The notes under the pieces are model-generated. The model did no database searches and was not told the DNA's origin. It saw only the letters and a list, made by a program, of their open reading frames with translations. A stretch of DNA of 64,000 nucleotides. It comes from Chondrosia reniformis. Its lineage: Eukaryota > Porifera > Demospongiae > Chondrillida > Chondrillidae. Below are positions 10,847 through 24,034 of the stretch, piece by piece. The first letter of the stretch is position 1. Every line of letters starts with the position of its first letter. The position numbers and the translations under genes were made by a program. The DNA lies in NCBI GenBank assembly GCA_947172415.1, contig OX359195.1, positions 4,191,501-4,255,500 of the forward strand, read 5' to 3'.

Positions 10847-11962
10847 TATACTAGTTATGTATGTATGTACTATTGATATATACTATTTGTATGTACTAGG
10901 TGAATGTACAAGTTGTACGTACTAGTTGTAGGTTCTAGTACTAATTAGATAAGGTACTAGGTAGGTACTAGTTGTATGTACTAGATACTAGTTGTATATA
11001 CTAGTTGTATGAGCTAGTTATATGAACTAGTTGTATGTACTAGTTGGGTGCATATACTAGTTTTATATACTAGTTACTAGTTCTCTATACTAGATACTAG
11101 CTGTATGTATTAGTTGTATGTACCAGTTGTATTTACTAGTTGTATATTCTAGTTGTATGTACTAGTTGTGTGCAATTGATGTATACACTAGGTATATTTA
11201 CTAGTTGTAGGTTCTAGTTGTATGTACTATTTACTACTTGTTTGTACTGGTTGTACGTACTAATCGCAAGTCTAGTATTTGTACAAGTTGTTTGTACTAG
11301 TTGTGTGTTTTATTTATAGGTACGACCTGTTTGTAACTACTGTAGGTACTAGTTTTATGTAATAATTCTGTGTACAAGTTAAAGTTCTAGTTTAATGTAC
11401 TAGGTGTATGCAGTAGAAGTATGTACTATTGATATGCACTAGTTATATGTGTATGTTCTAGTAATATGTATTAGTTGTATACACAAAGTCGTATGTACTA
11501 GATGTAAGTACTAGTTGTATGTTATCGTTGTAGGTTCTTGTTGTATGTACTAGTTGTATGCATTAGATGCATGTACTAGTTGTACTTACTAGTTACTAGT
11601 AGTATGGTCTAGTTGTATGTACTAGTTGTATTTTCCAATTGTATGTACTAGTTGTATGTACTAATTGTATGTACTAGGTATGTACTAGTTGTATGTACTA
11701 ATTGTATGAACTAATTGTATGTACTAGTTGTAGTCCTAATTGTATGTTCTAGTCCTATGTACTAGTTGTAGTACCAGTTGAATATACTAGTGTTATGTAA
11801 TAGTTCTATGTACTAGTTGTATTTGTAGTTTAATGAACTAGTTGCTAGTGTCAGTTGTATATAGTTTTTGTATGTACTAGTTGTAAATAGTAGTTGTATG
11901 TACTAGATGTATATATGTACTAGTTGTATGTATTAGTTATATGTAGTACTTGTTTGTACATG
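10847..11962 (+). repeat. Minisatellite array, forward orientation
   Basis: Forward 13-bp repeats. They carry the ordered marker series ctctatactagatactagc (about 11090), gatgtatacactagg (about 11173), gacctgttt (about 11325) and cgtatgtactagatg (about 11490). No coding sequence. Confidence 0.94.
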
Positions 11963-12351
11963 TCATCATCATTTAACTCTGGGTTTTATCCCGCCCACTT
12001 ATGTCCCATGAGGAGCGCAATGAGTTAATGGACGGAACCGAAGTTCGCTTTATGGGAACCAGAGTTTCCCCCTAGCCCCTCAAAAAGATGTTCAAGCCAT
12101 ACACAGCTGTTTCGTCCTTATTAGGACTCATCAGTGTGGCATACGATGGAAGTTTGAGTGGCTAGTCTGCTAATATGTACTCCCAGAAGCAAAAAGCCTG
12201 TGGTTTGCTTATCGGCATATAAGGAGTACAACCAAAAGTGTGGCAGCCCACAAATAATAGGGCAGGGGTAATACCCAGAGTTAAATGATGATGACATCGA
12301 TGGTTTAAGATGGACTTTAGATCTGGAAGTTCCCAAAATGTTTTTCATAAT
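11963..12351 (-). mobile_element. Short TIR element with internal hammerhead ribozyme, copy 2
   Basis: Same ends as copy 1: tcatcatcatttaactctgg at the left and an inverted ccagagttaaatgatgatga near 12276-12295. The left flank acttgtttgtacatg and right flank atttgtacatg match the flanks of the other two copies. That points to duplication together with the surrounding satellite. The 75-codon open frame inside it is not supported as a gene. Confidence 0.77.
12078..12166 (-). ncRNA. Hammerhead ribozyme, copy 2 (cleavage triplet altered)
   Basis: The minus strand has an intact CUGAUGA, stem II GUCC-UAAUAA-GGAC and CGAAAC. Helix I GCCACA/UAUGGC pairs at five of six positions. The expected GUC triplet reads GUG, which hammerheads do not normally cleave. 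An alternative register giving GUA is possible but fits helix I poorly. Likely inactive as it stands. Confidence 0.75.
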
Positions 12352-14821
12352 ATTTGTACATGTTTCACGAACTAGTTGAATGTACTAGAACTAGATATAT
12401 TTACTAGTTGTAGGTACTAGTTGTATGAACCAGCTATGTACTAGTTGTATGTGCTAGTTGTACGTGTTAGTTGCATGTACAAGTTTTGTACTAGTTGTAT
12501 CTTCTAGTTGGATGTAGTAGTTATATGTACTAGTTATATGTGCTATTTGTATGTACTAGTTGTTTTTACTAGTTCTATTTACTAGTTGTAGTATTAGTTG
12601 TATATTCTAGTTGTATATACTAATTGAATGTACTAGTTGTTTGTAATAGTTTTTTGTACTAGTTGTAGTTCTAGTTTAATGTGCTAGATGTATGTAGTAG
12701 TAGTATATACTATTTATATGCACTGGTTATATGTGTATGTCCTAGTAATAGGTATTAGTTGTATTTGCTTGTTGTGTGTACTTGTTGTATATACTAGGCC
12801 TATATACTAGTCGTATGTACTAATTCTACTCACCACTTGTAGTACTACTTCTATGTACTAGTTCTATGTACTAGTTGTAGTTCTAGTTTAATAATTTAGT
12901 TGCAAGTACTAGTTGTATGTAGTAGTTGTATGTACTAATTTTATGTACAAATTGTATGTACTAGTTTTATGTATTAGATATGTACTAGTTGTATGAAATA
13001 GTTGTAGCTTCTAGTACTAGTTAAACTAGGTACTAGGTAGGTATTGGTTGTATGTACAACTTGTTTGAACTAGTTGTGTGTACTAGTTGTATGTACTAGT
13101 CCTAGTTATATTTACTAGTTCTAGGTGCTGAATGTATGTATTAGCTGTATGTAGTAGTTTTATGTACTAATTGTATGCACTAGTTGTGAGTACCAGTTGT
13201 ATGTACTAGTTGTATGTACTAGTTATGTACCAATTGCATGTATTAATTGTAAGTAGTAGTTGTATGTGCTATTTATGTACTTTATGTACACTTTCTATGT
13301 ACTAGTTGTATGATCTAGTTTCTAGTGGCATGTATTATTTGTATGTACTGGTTCTGTGTACTAGTTTTATGTACTTCTTGTATGTACAAGTTGAATGAAG
13401 TAGTTGTATGTGCTCGTGTATATCCTAGTCCTAGTTATATTTACTAGTTTTAGGCTCTAGTTGTATGTACATAGTTGTATGTAATAGTTGTATGCACCAA
13501 TTGTATGTACTAGCTGTATGTACTACTTGTATGTACTATTAATATGTGATGGTTATATGTGTATGTACTAGTTATTTGTAGTAGTTGTGTGTACTAGTTA
13601 TATGTACTAGTTTTATTTACTAGTTGTATGCACTAGGTTTGTGTACTAGTTGTATGTACAAGTTGTAAGTTCTAGTACTAGTTATACTAGGTACCAGGTA
13701 GATACTAGTTGTATGTAGTTGATACTTTCTGCATGTACTAGTTGTATGTACTAATTGCATGTACCAGGTATTTGTACTGGTTGTATGTACTAGATACTAG
13801 TTGATGTACTAATTGTATGCACTAGTTGTACATAATTGATGTTTGTAATAGTTGTATGTTCTACTAACTGATTGTATGTACTAGTTGTATGACCTAGTTG
13901 TATGTACTATTTGGGGGCATATACTAGTTGTATGTACTAGTTACTAGTTCTCTATACTAGATACTAGCTGTATGTATTAGTTGTACGTACCAGTTGTATT
14001 TACCAGTTGTATATATTAGTTGTATGTACTCCATACTAGTTGTATGTACTAGTTTTGGGTAATTGGTGTATACACTAGGTATATTTACTAGTTGTAGGTT
14101 CTTGTTGAATGTACTAGTTGTATGTTTTATTTATATTTATATGACCTGTTTCTAACTATTGTATGTACTAGTTGTATGGAATTGTTCTATGTATATGTTT
14201 TAGATCTAGTTTAATGTACTAGGTGTATGCAATAGTAGTATGTTCTATATATATGTACTAGTTATAAGTGTGTGTTCTAGTAATATGTATTAGCTGTATG
14301 CACAAGTCGTATGTACTAGATGAAAGTACTAGTGAATGTACTCGTTGTATGTTCTAGTTATATGTTTTAGTTGTATGTACTAATTCTTTGTACTAGTTGT
14401 AGTATTAGGTGAAAGTGCTAGTTCTATGTACTAGTTGTAGTACTAGTTGTATATACTAGTTGTATGTACTAGTTATGTACTTGTTTTGTGTACTAGTTGT
14501 ATGTACTAGTTGTATGTACTAGTTGTATGTACTACTTGTATGTATTATATATGTGTATATTTTAGTTTTGTTTACTAGTTTTATGTCATATTTGTATGTA
14601 CTAGTTATATGTGTATGTGCTAGTTTTATGTAGTAGTGTTGTGTACTAGATATATGTACTAGTTGTTTGTGCTAGTTGTATGTTCTAGTTGTATGTACTA
14701 GATATATACCAGTTGTATGTCCTAGTTGTATGTACTAGCTATGTACTAATTTTATCTAGTTGCTCTATGTAGTACGTCTATATACTAGTTGTAGTACTAG
14801 TTGTATGAACTAGTTGTATGC
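12352..14821 (+). repeat. Minisatellite array, forward orientation
   Basis: Forward repeats. The stretch from about 13010 to 14330 contains long ordered matches to about 61330-63160 (for example gtattggttgtatgtacaac, then gacctgttt near 14138 and 62978), so it is a segmental duplicate within the array. No gene. Confidence 0.94.
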
Positions 14822-15533
14822 ACTAGTACATACAACTAGTACTAAAACTAGTACATAGAACTGGTATATAACTGGTCCATACAACCAGTACATTCATTAG
14901 AAAATATAACTAGTTCATACAATTGGTACATACAACTAGTACATAGAGCTAGTACACACAAGTACTATATATAACTAGTACGTACACATATAACTAGTAC
15001 ATATAAATTGTACATTCACTTAGTACATACAACTAGAACACACAATTAGCACATAGAAGTAGTACATACAAATAGTACACACAACTACTACATACAACTA
15101 GTACATAAAACTAGAAACTAGTTCTTACAACTAGTACCTAGAATGAGTACATTAAACCATTACACACAACTAGTACTAAAAGTAGAACATACAACTAGTA
15201 CACACACTAGTGCATACAGCTACTTCATACGATTAGAAACGAGTACATAAAAGTAGTACATAGAACAATTACATAAAACTAGTATATACATACAACTAGT
15301 ACATGCAACTGGAACATAACTAGTACCTTCAACTAGTACACACCACTAATACATACAATTAGTAATATACGACTACTACATACAACTACTACATACAAGT
15401 AGTACCTACAACTTGTAAATATAACTAGTGCATACACATATAACTGGTACATTTCAATATTACATACACTGAGTACATACAACTAGTACATACAACTAGT
15501 ACATAGAAGTAGTACATACAACTACTAACTAGT
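14822..15533 (-). repeat. Minisatellite array, inverted block
   Basis: Reverse-complement repeats (acatacaactagt). They are bounded by ACTAGT at 14822-14827 and by an extended palindrome at 15519-15542 (caactactaactagtagttg at its core). No coding sequence. Confidence 0.92.
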
Positions 15534-18500
15534 AGTTGTATGTATATACTAGTTTCTAGTTGTATGTGCTGGTTGTATGTATTAGTTGTATTTACTAGTT
15601 GTATTTACTAGTTGTATGTACTAGTTTTATATACCAGTTGTATCTACTAGTTATATGTTCTATTTATATGTTCTAGTTATATGTGTATGTTCTGTGTATA
15701 AGTACTAATTGAATGTACTAGTTGTATGCACTAGGTATATGTACTAGTTCTATGAACTAATTGTATGTACTGGCTATGTACTAATTGTATGTACTAGTTG
15801 TATGTACTAGTTTTATGTACCTGTTCTATGTACTAGTTCTATGTACTAATTATTGAACTAGTTGTACGTACTACTTGTATGTACTAGTTGTATGTACTAG
15901 TTTCTAGTTGTATATACTAGTTGTAAGTACTAGTTGTAGGTTCTAGTAATAGTTATATTAGGTATTAAGTAGGTACTAGTTGCATGTACTAGTTGCAGGT
16001 ACTAGTTGCAGGTACTAGATGTGTGACCTAGTTGTATGTACTACTTGTATGAACTAGTTGTATGTTCTAGTTTCTAGTTGTATGTACTAGTTGCATATAC
16101 TAGTTGCATGTGCTATTTGTAAGCACTATTTATATGTATTAGTTGTATGTACTAGTTGTAAGTACTAGTTGAATGTACTAGTTGAATGTACTAGTTGTAT
16201 GTACTTGTTGTATGCACTGAGTGTATGTTCTATTTGTATATACTAGTACTAGGTATATTCACTGGTTGTAGGTACTACGTGTATGTACTCCAGGTGTATA
16301 TGGTAGTTGTAAGTACTAGTTGTAGGTTCTAGTAAGAGTTATATTAGGTATTAAGTAGGTACTAGTTGCATGTACTAGATGTGTGACCTAGTTGTATGTA
16401 CTACTTGTATGAACTAGTTGTATGTTCTAGTTTCTAGTTGTATGTACTAGCTGCATGTACTAGTTGCATGTGCTATTTGTAAGCACTATTTATATGTATT
16501 AGTTGTATGTACTAATTGTATGTACTAGATGTATGTAGTAGATTTACGTACTCCTTCTATGTACTAGTTCTATGCACTAATTGTAGAACTAGTTTTATGC
16601 ACTAGTTGTATATACTAGTTGTATATAGTATTATTATGTTCTAGTTTTTGTGTTTGCAATAGTTATATGTACTAGTTGCATGTACTAGTTGTATGTACTA
16701 GTTGTTTGTACTAGTTGTGTGTACTAGCTGTATGTACTAGTGGTGTGTAGTAGATGCATGTACTACATGTATATTCATGTTGTGTGTACTAATTGTATAT
16801 ACTAGTTGTATGTTTTAGATGTATGTACTATTTATATGTACTAGTTATGTATATAGGTATTAGGTATATGTACTAGTTGTATGTACTAGTTATATGTACT
16901 AGTTGTATGTACTAGCTGTGTTTAATAGTTATAGGTTCTAGTACTGGTTAAAGTTGGGTATTTGGTGGGTAGAAGTTGTATGTACTAGCTATTTGTTTGT
17001 ACTAACTATATGTACAAGTTGTATATACTATTTATGTACCAGTTGTATGTACTAGTTGTATGTACTTGTTTTATGTAATCGTTCTATGTACTAGTTTTAT
17101 TGCTATGTACTACTTGTATGTACTAGCTATATTTATTAATTGTATGTACTAGTTGTATGTACTAGTTGTACCTACTAGTGGCTTGTACTAGTTGAATGAA
17201 CTAGTTGTATGTATTAATTTTATGTACTAGTTGTACTTACTTGCTAGTAGTTTTATGGTCAAGTTGTATATACTAGTCATATATTCCAGTTTTAGGTACT
17301 AGTTGTATGTTCTAATTGTATGTACTCGATACTTGTTGTAGTATCAACTAGTTATATATGCTAGTTGTATGTAATAGTGCTGTGTAATTGTTGTATGTAC
17401 TAGTTTTATTTACTAGTTGAAGGTACTAGTTGTATGCACAAGTTGAATGTACTAGTTGTATGTACTCTTTATATGTACTAGTTGTATATGTATGTACTAG
17501 TTATATATAGTAGTTGTGTGTAACTAGTTGTATATATTAGTTGTATGTGCTAGTTTTATGTACCAGTTGTATGTACTAACTGTAGGTTCCAGTCATAGTT
17601 TTAGTAGGTACTATGTAGATCTTAATTGTATATACAAGATACGAGTTGTATTTATTAGTAGTATGTTCTAGTTGTGTGAAATTGTTGTATGTACTAGTTG
17701 AATGTACTAGTTGTATTCCCCAATGTATGTTCTAGTTGTGTTTTCTAGTTGTAGGTTGTAGTTGTACATACTAGTTGTAAGTTTTACTACTAGTCATTCT
17801 AGAAACTCGGTAAGTATTAGTTTCATGTACTAGTTCTATGTACTAATTATTTAACTAGTTGTACGTACTACTTGTATGTACTAGTTCTATGTACTAGTTG
17901 TATGTACTAGTTGTATGTACTAGTTGTATGTACTAGTTGTATTTACTAGTTGTATTTACTAATTGTATGTACTAGTTTTATGTCCTAGTTGTATCTACTA
18001 GTTATATGTTCTATTTATATGTTCTAGTCATATGTGTATGTTCTGGGTATATGTACTAATTGAATGTACTAGTTGTATGGACTAGGTATATGTACTAGTT
18101 CTATGTTCTAATTATGGAACTAGTTGTACGTATTACTTGTATGTTGTTGGTACTAGGTATATGTAGTAGTTGTATGAACTAGTACTTGTTAATTTACTAG
18201 TTGTAAGTACTAGTTGTATGGACTAGTACTAGTGTTATTTACTAGTTGTATTTAATAACTGTATGTGCTAGTTGTATGTACCAATTGTATGTACTAGTTG
18301 TAGAAATAGTTGTATGTACTAGCTTTAAGTACCAGTAACTAGTTGTTTGTACTAGTTGTATGTTCTAGTTGTATGTACTCGTTGTAGTTTCTAGTACTTG
18401 TTATACTGGTTACTCGATGTGTATTAGTTGTAAGTACTAGTTATATGTTCTAGTTGAAGGTACTAGTTATATGTACTATTTATATGTTCTAGATATATGT

Positions 18501-19820
18501 GGATATTCTATGTATTTATACTAATTGAATGTTCTAGTTGTATGTACTTGGTATATATACTAGATATGGACCAATTTTATGCACTAGTTCTATGAACTAA
18601 TTTTTGAACTGGCTATGTACTAGTTATATGTACCCGTTTTAGGTACTAGTTCTATATACTAATTGGAGTATTAGTTGTATGTACTACTTGTATGTACTTA
18701 TTGTATTCACAGGTGTATGTACTTGTTGTATGTACTAGTTTTATGTAGTAGTTGTATGTACTAGTATTGGTTATATTTACTAGTTGTATGTACTAGTTGT
18801 ATGTACTAGTTGTATGTTCTAGTTATATGTACTAGTTGTTTGATAGATGTATGTACTGGGTATGTACCAGTTGAAGTACTAGTTGTATGTAGTAGTTTTA
18901 TGTACTCCTTCTATGTACTAGTTCTATGCACTAGTTGCAGTACTAGTTGTGTGCACTAATTGTATATACTAATTGTATGTACTAGTTGTATGCACTAGTT
19001 GTATGTAGTATTAATATGTTCCAGTTTTTGTGTTTGAACAAGTTATATGTACAAGTTGCATGTACTAGTTGTATGTACTAGTTGTGTGTAATTGTTGTAT
19101 ATACTAGTTGTGTGAACTAGTTGTATGTCCCAATTGTATGTACTAGTTGTGTTTACTAGTTGTATGTACTAGTTGTAAGAGCTAGTTGTAGGTTGTAGTA
19201 CTAGTTTTACTAGGTACTAGGTAGGTTCTAGTTGTATGTACTAGTTGTAAGTACTAGTTGTATGTACTAGTTGTAGATCCCAATTGTATGTACTAGTTGT
19301 GTTTACTAGTTGTATGTACTAGATGTAAGAGCTAGTTGTAGGTTGTAGTACTAGTTTTACTAGGTACTAGGTAGGTTCTAGTTGTATGTACTAGTTGTAA
19401 GTACTAGTTGTATGTACTAGTTGTAGGTTCTAATACTAGTCATTCTAGAAACTCGGGTTGTGCTAGTTTCATGTACTCGTTCTATGTACTAGTTCTATGT
19501 ATTAATTATTTAACTAGTTGTACGTACTACTTGTATGTGCTAATTGTATGTACTAGGTGTATGTACTAGTTGTTGGTACTAGATATATGTAGTAGTTGTA
19601 TGAACTAGTACTGATTATATTTACTGCTTGTATGTACTAGTTGTATGTACTACTTTTATTTACAAGTTGTATGTACTAGTTGTTCTTACTAGTTTTATGT
19701 ACTAGGTGTATGTACTTGTTGTATATACTAGGTGTATGTAGTAGTTGTATGTACTAGTATTGGCTATATTTACTAGTTGTATGTACTAGTTTTATGTACT
19801 ATTTGTGAGTATATAATGTT
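15534..19820 (+). repeat. Minisatellite array with local higher-order duplications
   Basis: Forward repeats. Tandem duplicates of composite blocks are visible. About 15930-16150 and 16310-16530 both contain attaggtattaagtagg followed by the same variants. About 19120-19260 and 19262-19440 both contain gttttactaggtactaggt. No gene. Confidence 0.93.
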
Positions 19821-19875
19821 TTTATTTTATCCAGAGGTATTATTGAGCAACAGCAACATAAGTTATTGATAATAG

Positions 19876-19904
19876 AACGTTTTAACCCGTAGGTCTTCAT
19901 CAGC
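19876..19904 (-). ncRNA. Hammerhead-like motif in Penelope relic
   Basis: The minus strand reads GCUGAUGAAGACCUACGGGUUAAAACGUUCU. It has CUGAUGA and a short stem, but GAAAC has become AAAAC. Degenerate. Confidence 0.4.
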
Positions 19905-20117
19905 AAAACAGGATAAAATTAGGAATGGTTGGGGTTTATATAGAAGTTTGATGGGAGGTGTGAAAAATGATGTCATAAAGTGCTCCGAATATTAAATTAA
20001 GATAAATGTGCATTCTAGGCTAAGAGAATTAATTGATTAAGTCATTCCAAATAGGATCAAGGGAGATTCCTTGATCCGTATTGAAGCAGGTGGTAGTCTT
20101 GATCATGATGGTTTTGT

Positions 20118-20531
20118 TTACCTTCCTTCTGGTCTTGTGTCTTTCTTTAGGATTACTTTAGCATCCTTACAGGCGATGTTACGTCCAGTGTACCTGACAT
20201 GGGTGGCAACTGAGTTGTTGTTATCAAATCTCCTAACAGCTCTTTGATGTTCCTTCCGTCTTTCATCCAAGGTCTTGGAAGTTTCTCCATTGTATGTGTC
20301 CCCACACTCACAGGGAATTTGGTAGATAACCCCAGTCAGCTAGATTTGGGGGATTGGAGTTTTCACTTTTGTTAAGAGGGAATGTAGAGTTGTGGGGTCT
20401 TTGTGAACAACTTTGACATTGAGTGGTCTGTAGGTTCTTTGGGGAATTTCAATGACACCCTCTATGTAGGGAAGGCGCTGTATCCCTTCCTCTTCTTCTG
20501 TATCTTCCAATTTCCATATAAACTCTACCAT
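20118..20531 (-). pseudogene. Penelope C-terminal region with GIY-YIG nuclease, one stop
   Basis: The minus strand reads RLPYIEGVIEIPQRTYRPL and VHKDPTTLHSLLTKVKTPIPQI, then an in-frame TAG at 20340. In the same frame it continues TGVIYQIPCECGDTYNGETSK (GIY-YIG core), LDERRKEHQRAVRRF and ends at TAA (20118-20120). The RT palm is absent. The GIY-YIG signature and linker identify the C-terminal domain of a Penelope element clearly different from those at 1.6-4.2 kb. Confidence 0.78.
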
Positions 20532-20595
20532 TCCTCATTTTATCATGTTGCTGTTACTCAAAAATACCTCTGGATTAAATTATAATCGCTATAAA

Positions 20596-22024
20596 AACCC
20601 TTATCACTTCATAATTGTTGTATGTACTAGTTATGTTTACTAGTGGTAAGTACTAGCTGCATGTACTAGTTCTATTTACTAGTTGTATGTACTAATACCT
20701 AGTTGTATGTACTAGTTGTAGGTCCTAGTAGTAGTTATACTAGCTACTAGGTAGGTACTAGTTATATGTACTAGTTGTATGTTCTGTAGTTGTAGTTGTA
20801 TGTACTAGTTGTGTGCAATTGTTGTATGTACGAGTTATATTTATCAGTTGTAGGTACTAGGTGTATGTTCTAGTTGTATATACCTGTTGTATGTACTAGC
20901 TGTATGTACTAGTTACATATTTGTACTAGTTGTATGAACTAGTTGTATGTACTATATAGTTGTGTGTACTAGTTGTCTGTACTAGTTTTATGTACTATTT
21001 ATATGTACTAGTTGTATGTACTAGTTGTGTGTACTAGTTATAGGTTCATATACTAGGTACTTTGTAGGTACTAGTTTTATGTACTAGTTGTATGTAGTAG
21101 TTGTATGTACAAATTGTATGTACTAGTTGTATGTACTAGTTGTATGTCTAGTTGTCTGTACTAGATATGCACCAGTTGCATGTACTAGTTGTAGGTACTA
21201 GTTATATGTACTAGTTGTGTGTACTAGTTGTAGCACTAGTTGTATGTCCTAGTAGTATGTACTAGTTGTATGTACTAGTTGTATGCCGTACTTGTAATAA
21301 CTAGTTGTATGTATATTTGTATGTAGCAGTTGAATGTACATTTATATGTTGTAGTTATATGTGTATGTATTTGTAATATGCCGTCGTTGTGTGTACTAGT
21401 TATATGTATTAGTAGTATGTAGTAGTTGTGTGTAGTAGTTGTATGTACTAGTTGTCAATACCAGTTGTATGTAGTAGTTGTATATAGACGTTGTACTTAC
21501 TAGTTACTAGTTGTAAGGTTTGGTTGTATGAACTAGTTGTATGTTCCAGTTGTATGTACTAGTTGTAAGTATTAGTTGTATGTACTAGTAACTAGTTGCA
21601 TGTAGTAGTTGTAAATACTAGTTTTATGTAGTATTTGTATGTCCTAGTTGTACTCACTAGTTACTAGTTGTATGGTCTAGGTGTATGAACTAGTTGTGTG
21701 TACTAGTTATTTGTACTAGTTTTATATACTAGTTGTATGTCCTAGTTATATGCAATAGCTGTATGTACCGGGTGTATGTTGTAGTTGTATGTACTAGTTG
21801 TATGTACTCCAAACTAGATGTATGTACTAGTTGTATTTACTAGTGATAAGTGTTAGTTGAATGTACTAGTTATATTTACTAGTTGTAGGTTCTAGTTGTA
21901 TGTACTAGTTGTATGTACCAGTTGTATGAACTAGAATCTAGTTGTAAATATTTATAACTAGTTTTTTGTACTGGTTGTATGTACTGGTTGTATGTACTAG
22001 TTGTATGTACTAGTTGTACGTAAT
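20596..22024 (+). repeat. Minisatellite array, forward orientation
   Basis: Forward 13-bp family repeats with no coding signal, between the Penelope relic and the RT relic. Confidence 0.94.
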
Positions 22025-22723
22025 TGATTCCTTGGCAGATGTACTATGGAAGGAGGTGAGCGGAAATCTGTCAGAAGGTGCCACATTTTACTCATCCCCA
22101 AAAGGATGACCCGAAACGTGCGGCCAACTACTGGCCTATTGCAAGTCTCAACACAATGTACAAGGCTGTCACAGCATACATTGCGTCTGAACTACTCACT
22201 TAATCTTAATGGAAGATGACAAGAGACATTCCAAAAGTACCCGAAGCTGTCATCTGATATGAGGAAACAATTTAGGGGCTACGAATTATGGTTGTCCCGA
22301 TGATAATTGGAGCTTTTGGGACTGTGGATACTCTCCTGGAAGACCTTAGGGGAATTCCAAGGCTGTCAAAAGTGCAGTAGAACTGATGAGAGTCATGATA
22401 AGGACTGTTCTCTGTTCAGCTGTAAGGATATTGAGGAAACATCTAGCTGTTGAGGGATTGGGGCCTGGCTGATAAGTAGCCCTGTCCCAGTCCTTGCCTG
22501 TTGACCACTGGAAAGTAGTGGTGGATTGGTGTATGGAGGTCAACTTAGTCCCGACGTGCATCTGTCTGCTGCTGCCGGAAGGAGGCAAAGCCGAAGCTTC
22601 AGGCTAAAAACCCAAACAAGGGAAAACATGACTGACTGAGGGCTTTCCAAGTCAGACACTACTTGCCTTAGTAAACTAAGACAAGGAGTAACAAGGTTCT
22701 CCATTAAGGCTTTTGTTTGTTAA
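22025..22723 (+). pseudogene. Internally deleted non-LTR reverse transcriptase relic, plus orientation
   Basis: The plus strand encodes a piece of an RT N-terminal region (PKKDDPKRAANYWPIASLNT, MYKAVTAYIASELLT). After a junction near 22210 it encodes a C-terminal-type segment (SDMRKQFRGYE, then with frameshifts GAFGTVDTLLEDLRGIPRLS). The RT palm between them is missing, so a large internal deletion preceded its spread. A second copy lies inverted at 42817-43517. The 80-codon minus-strand frame at 22346-22588 is a shadow. The clade is unresolved. Confidence 0.65.
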
Positions 22724-22867
22724 GTATGTACTAGTTGTATGTATTAGTTGTATGCACTAGTTGAATGTTCTAGCTGTATCTACTAGTTATACGTACTAGT
22801 TATATGTAGTAATGGTAGATACTAGTTGTATGTACTAGTTGTATGTTCTAGTTGTATGTTCTAGCTT
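22724..22867 (+). repeat. Minisatellite array, short forward block
   Basis: About 145 bp of forward repeats separating the RT relic from the DDE transposon. Confidence 0.9.
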
Positions 22868-23276
22868 TATAGTTCATTTCGTCATAAAGTGACCAAATGT
22901 CTTTAAAGCTAATCTAGGTAAAGTTAGCAATAGTTGGTACCATAAAATACACCATTTGATAGAGAATTTATTCAGCTGAGTGATGATATTTTTGGATGTG
23001 AAGTATCTCATTTCGTTCGGGAGAAAGGAATCAAAAGGTGTAACTATATCGGCGAATCAGATTTGAGACGTTCGTCACGTTTGCATATATAATGAGGCAT
23101 AACACTAGTGATAACGCAACAATGACGCACACAGCGTTAAGCAGGATAATACTTTAGTATTATGTATGGCTTTAAATGCTAAGAAGGAGCCTTAAATTCA
23201 GCGTTTTCTTTTAGTTACCCATCGGAAGAAGATGGAAACGTACAGATAAAAGCGGTCTGCGTTTACGGGAGGTGCT

Positions 23277-23810
23277 TTGAAGCTTTTTGTACTAAGGTGC
23301 TTTTCGATCTGTAAATTCGTAATCTTTTTCATCTTTGGAAAAGCTTTTGTAGCAAATATCGACTATCACAATAGCATAACAACTCTAATAAGGATCCTTA
23401 AGGTGTTTAAAAGCTCACCATGTCTGATAATACGAAACAACACTGACAGCCATCATGATAATTCGGTTTTGCGAAGCAATCTGCAATCGACTCCAGGGCC
23501 TAGCAGTTGTCATTCAATTAGTTTGAAATTGAGTTCACCTCAAGCACCATGGAAAGGCAAAAGAAAGCGTTCTGCCAGAAGATATAAAGCCATAAATAAA
23601 CGCTTCAATCCACAACCAACAGTCCTATTCCATGCTAGTACTAGTCCCATTGCAAACCAGAATCCCATATGGCAAAACACTCCATATGACTTACCTAGCA
23701 GCTTAAGTGGGGAGGCAGAAGAGAGTTTGTTACTTCAACATGGTCCCTTCTCAACTTCAGATCTTGATTCAGAAGCTAGTTTACAGGCCACATGCATCCA
23801 TATACAATAA
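23277..23810 (+). CDS. Hypothetical ORF inside the DDE transposon
   Basis: An open frame of 177 codons of unknown identity. The first 50 residues include a hydrophobic stretch (CKFVIFFIFGKAF). The rest is Ser/Pro-rich with a basic patch (KGKRKRSARRYKAINKRF). It lies upstream of the transposase on the same strand and inside the TIRs, so it may be a first exon or accessory ORF of the element. The start and splicing are not determined. It could be a chance frame. Confidence 0.3.
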   Translation: MKLFVLRCFSICKFVIFFIFGKAFVANIDYHNSITTLIRILKVFKSSPCLIIRNNTDSHHDNSVLRSNLQSTPGPSSCHSISLKLSSPQAPWKGKRKRSARRYKAINKRFNPQPTVLFHASTSPIANQNPIWQNTPYDLPSSLSGEAEESLLLQHGPFSTSDLDSEASLQATCIHIQ

Positions 23811-24034
23811 AATTCTTTATTAACTTGCCTGTGTATGTTCAGTATATAGCACACATGAACATGCAATGCATATTATATATAAATTTACAAATTACATAAT
23901 TTACAATAGGTTTATAAAGTTACAAATGAAAATGTCAGTTGAATCTTGAATCCTGAGCTTTCTTGTCCTATAGGATGGAACAATATTAAATAAGTAATAA
24001 TTTCTTAAGATTCTGTGTGGCTAGGTATTGACAT

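Larger units (their letters stand above)
19825..20579 (-). mobile_element. Penelope-like element relic with inverted terminal segments
   Basis: A minus-strand 3' fragment of a Penelope-like element. A 35-bp segment at 19825-19859 (ttttatccagaggtatta...) recurs inverted at 20545-20579 with few changes, so the 3'-type end is present on both sides. This matches the tendency of Penelope insertions to carry inverted copies of terminal sequence. It contains a GIY-YIG coding remnant and a hammerhead-like motif. Confidence 0.72.

Noticed and set aside
22346..22588. 80-codon minus-strand ORF in the RT relic
   Set aside because: The RT and C-terminal homology is on the opposite strand; this frame has no supporting motif.
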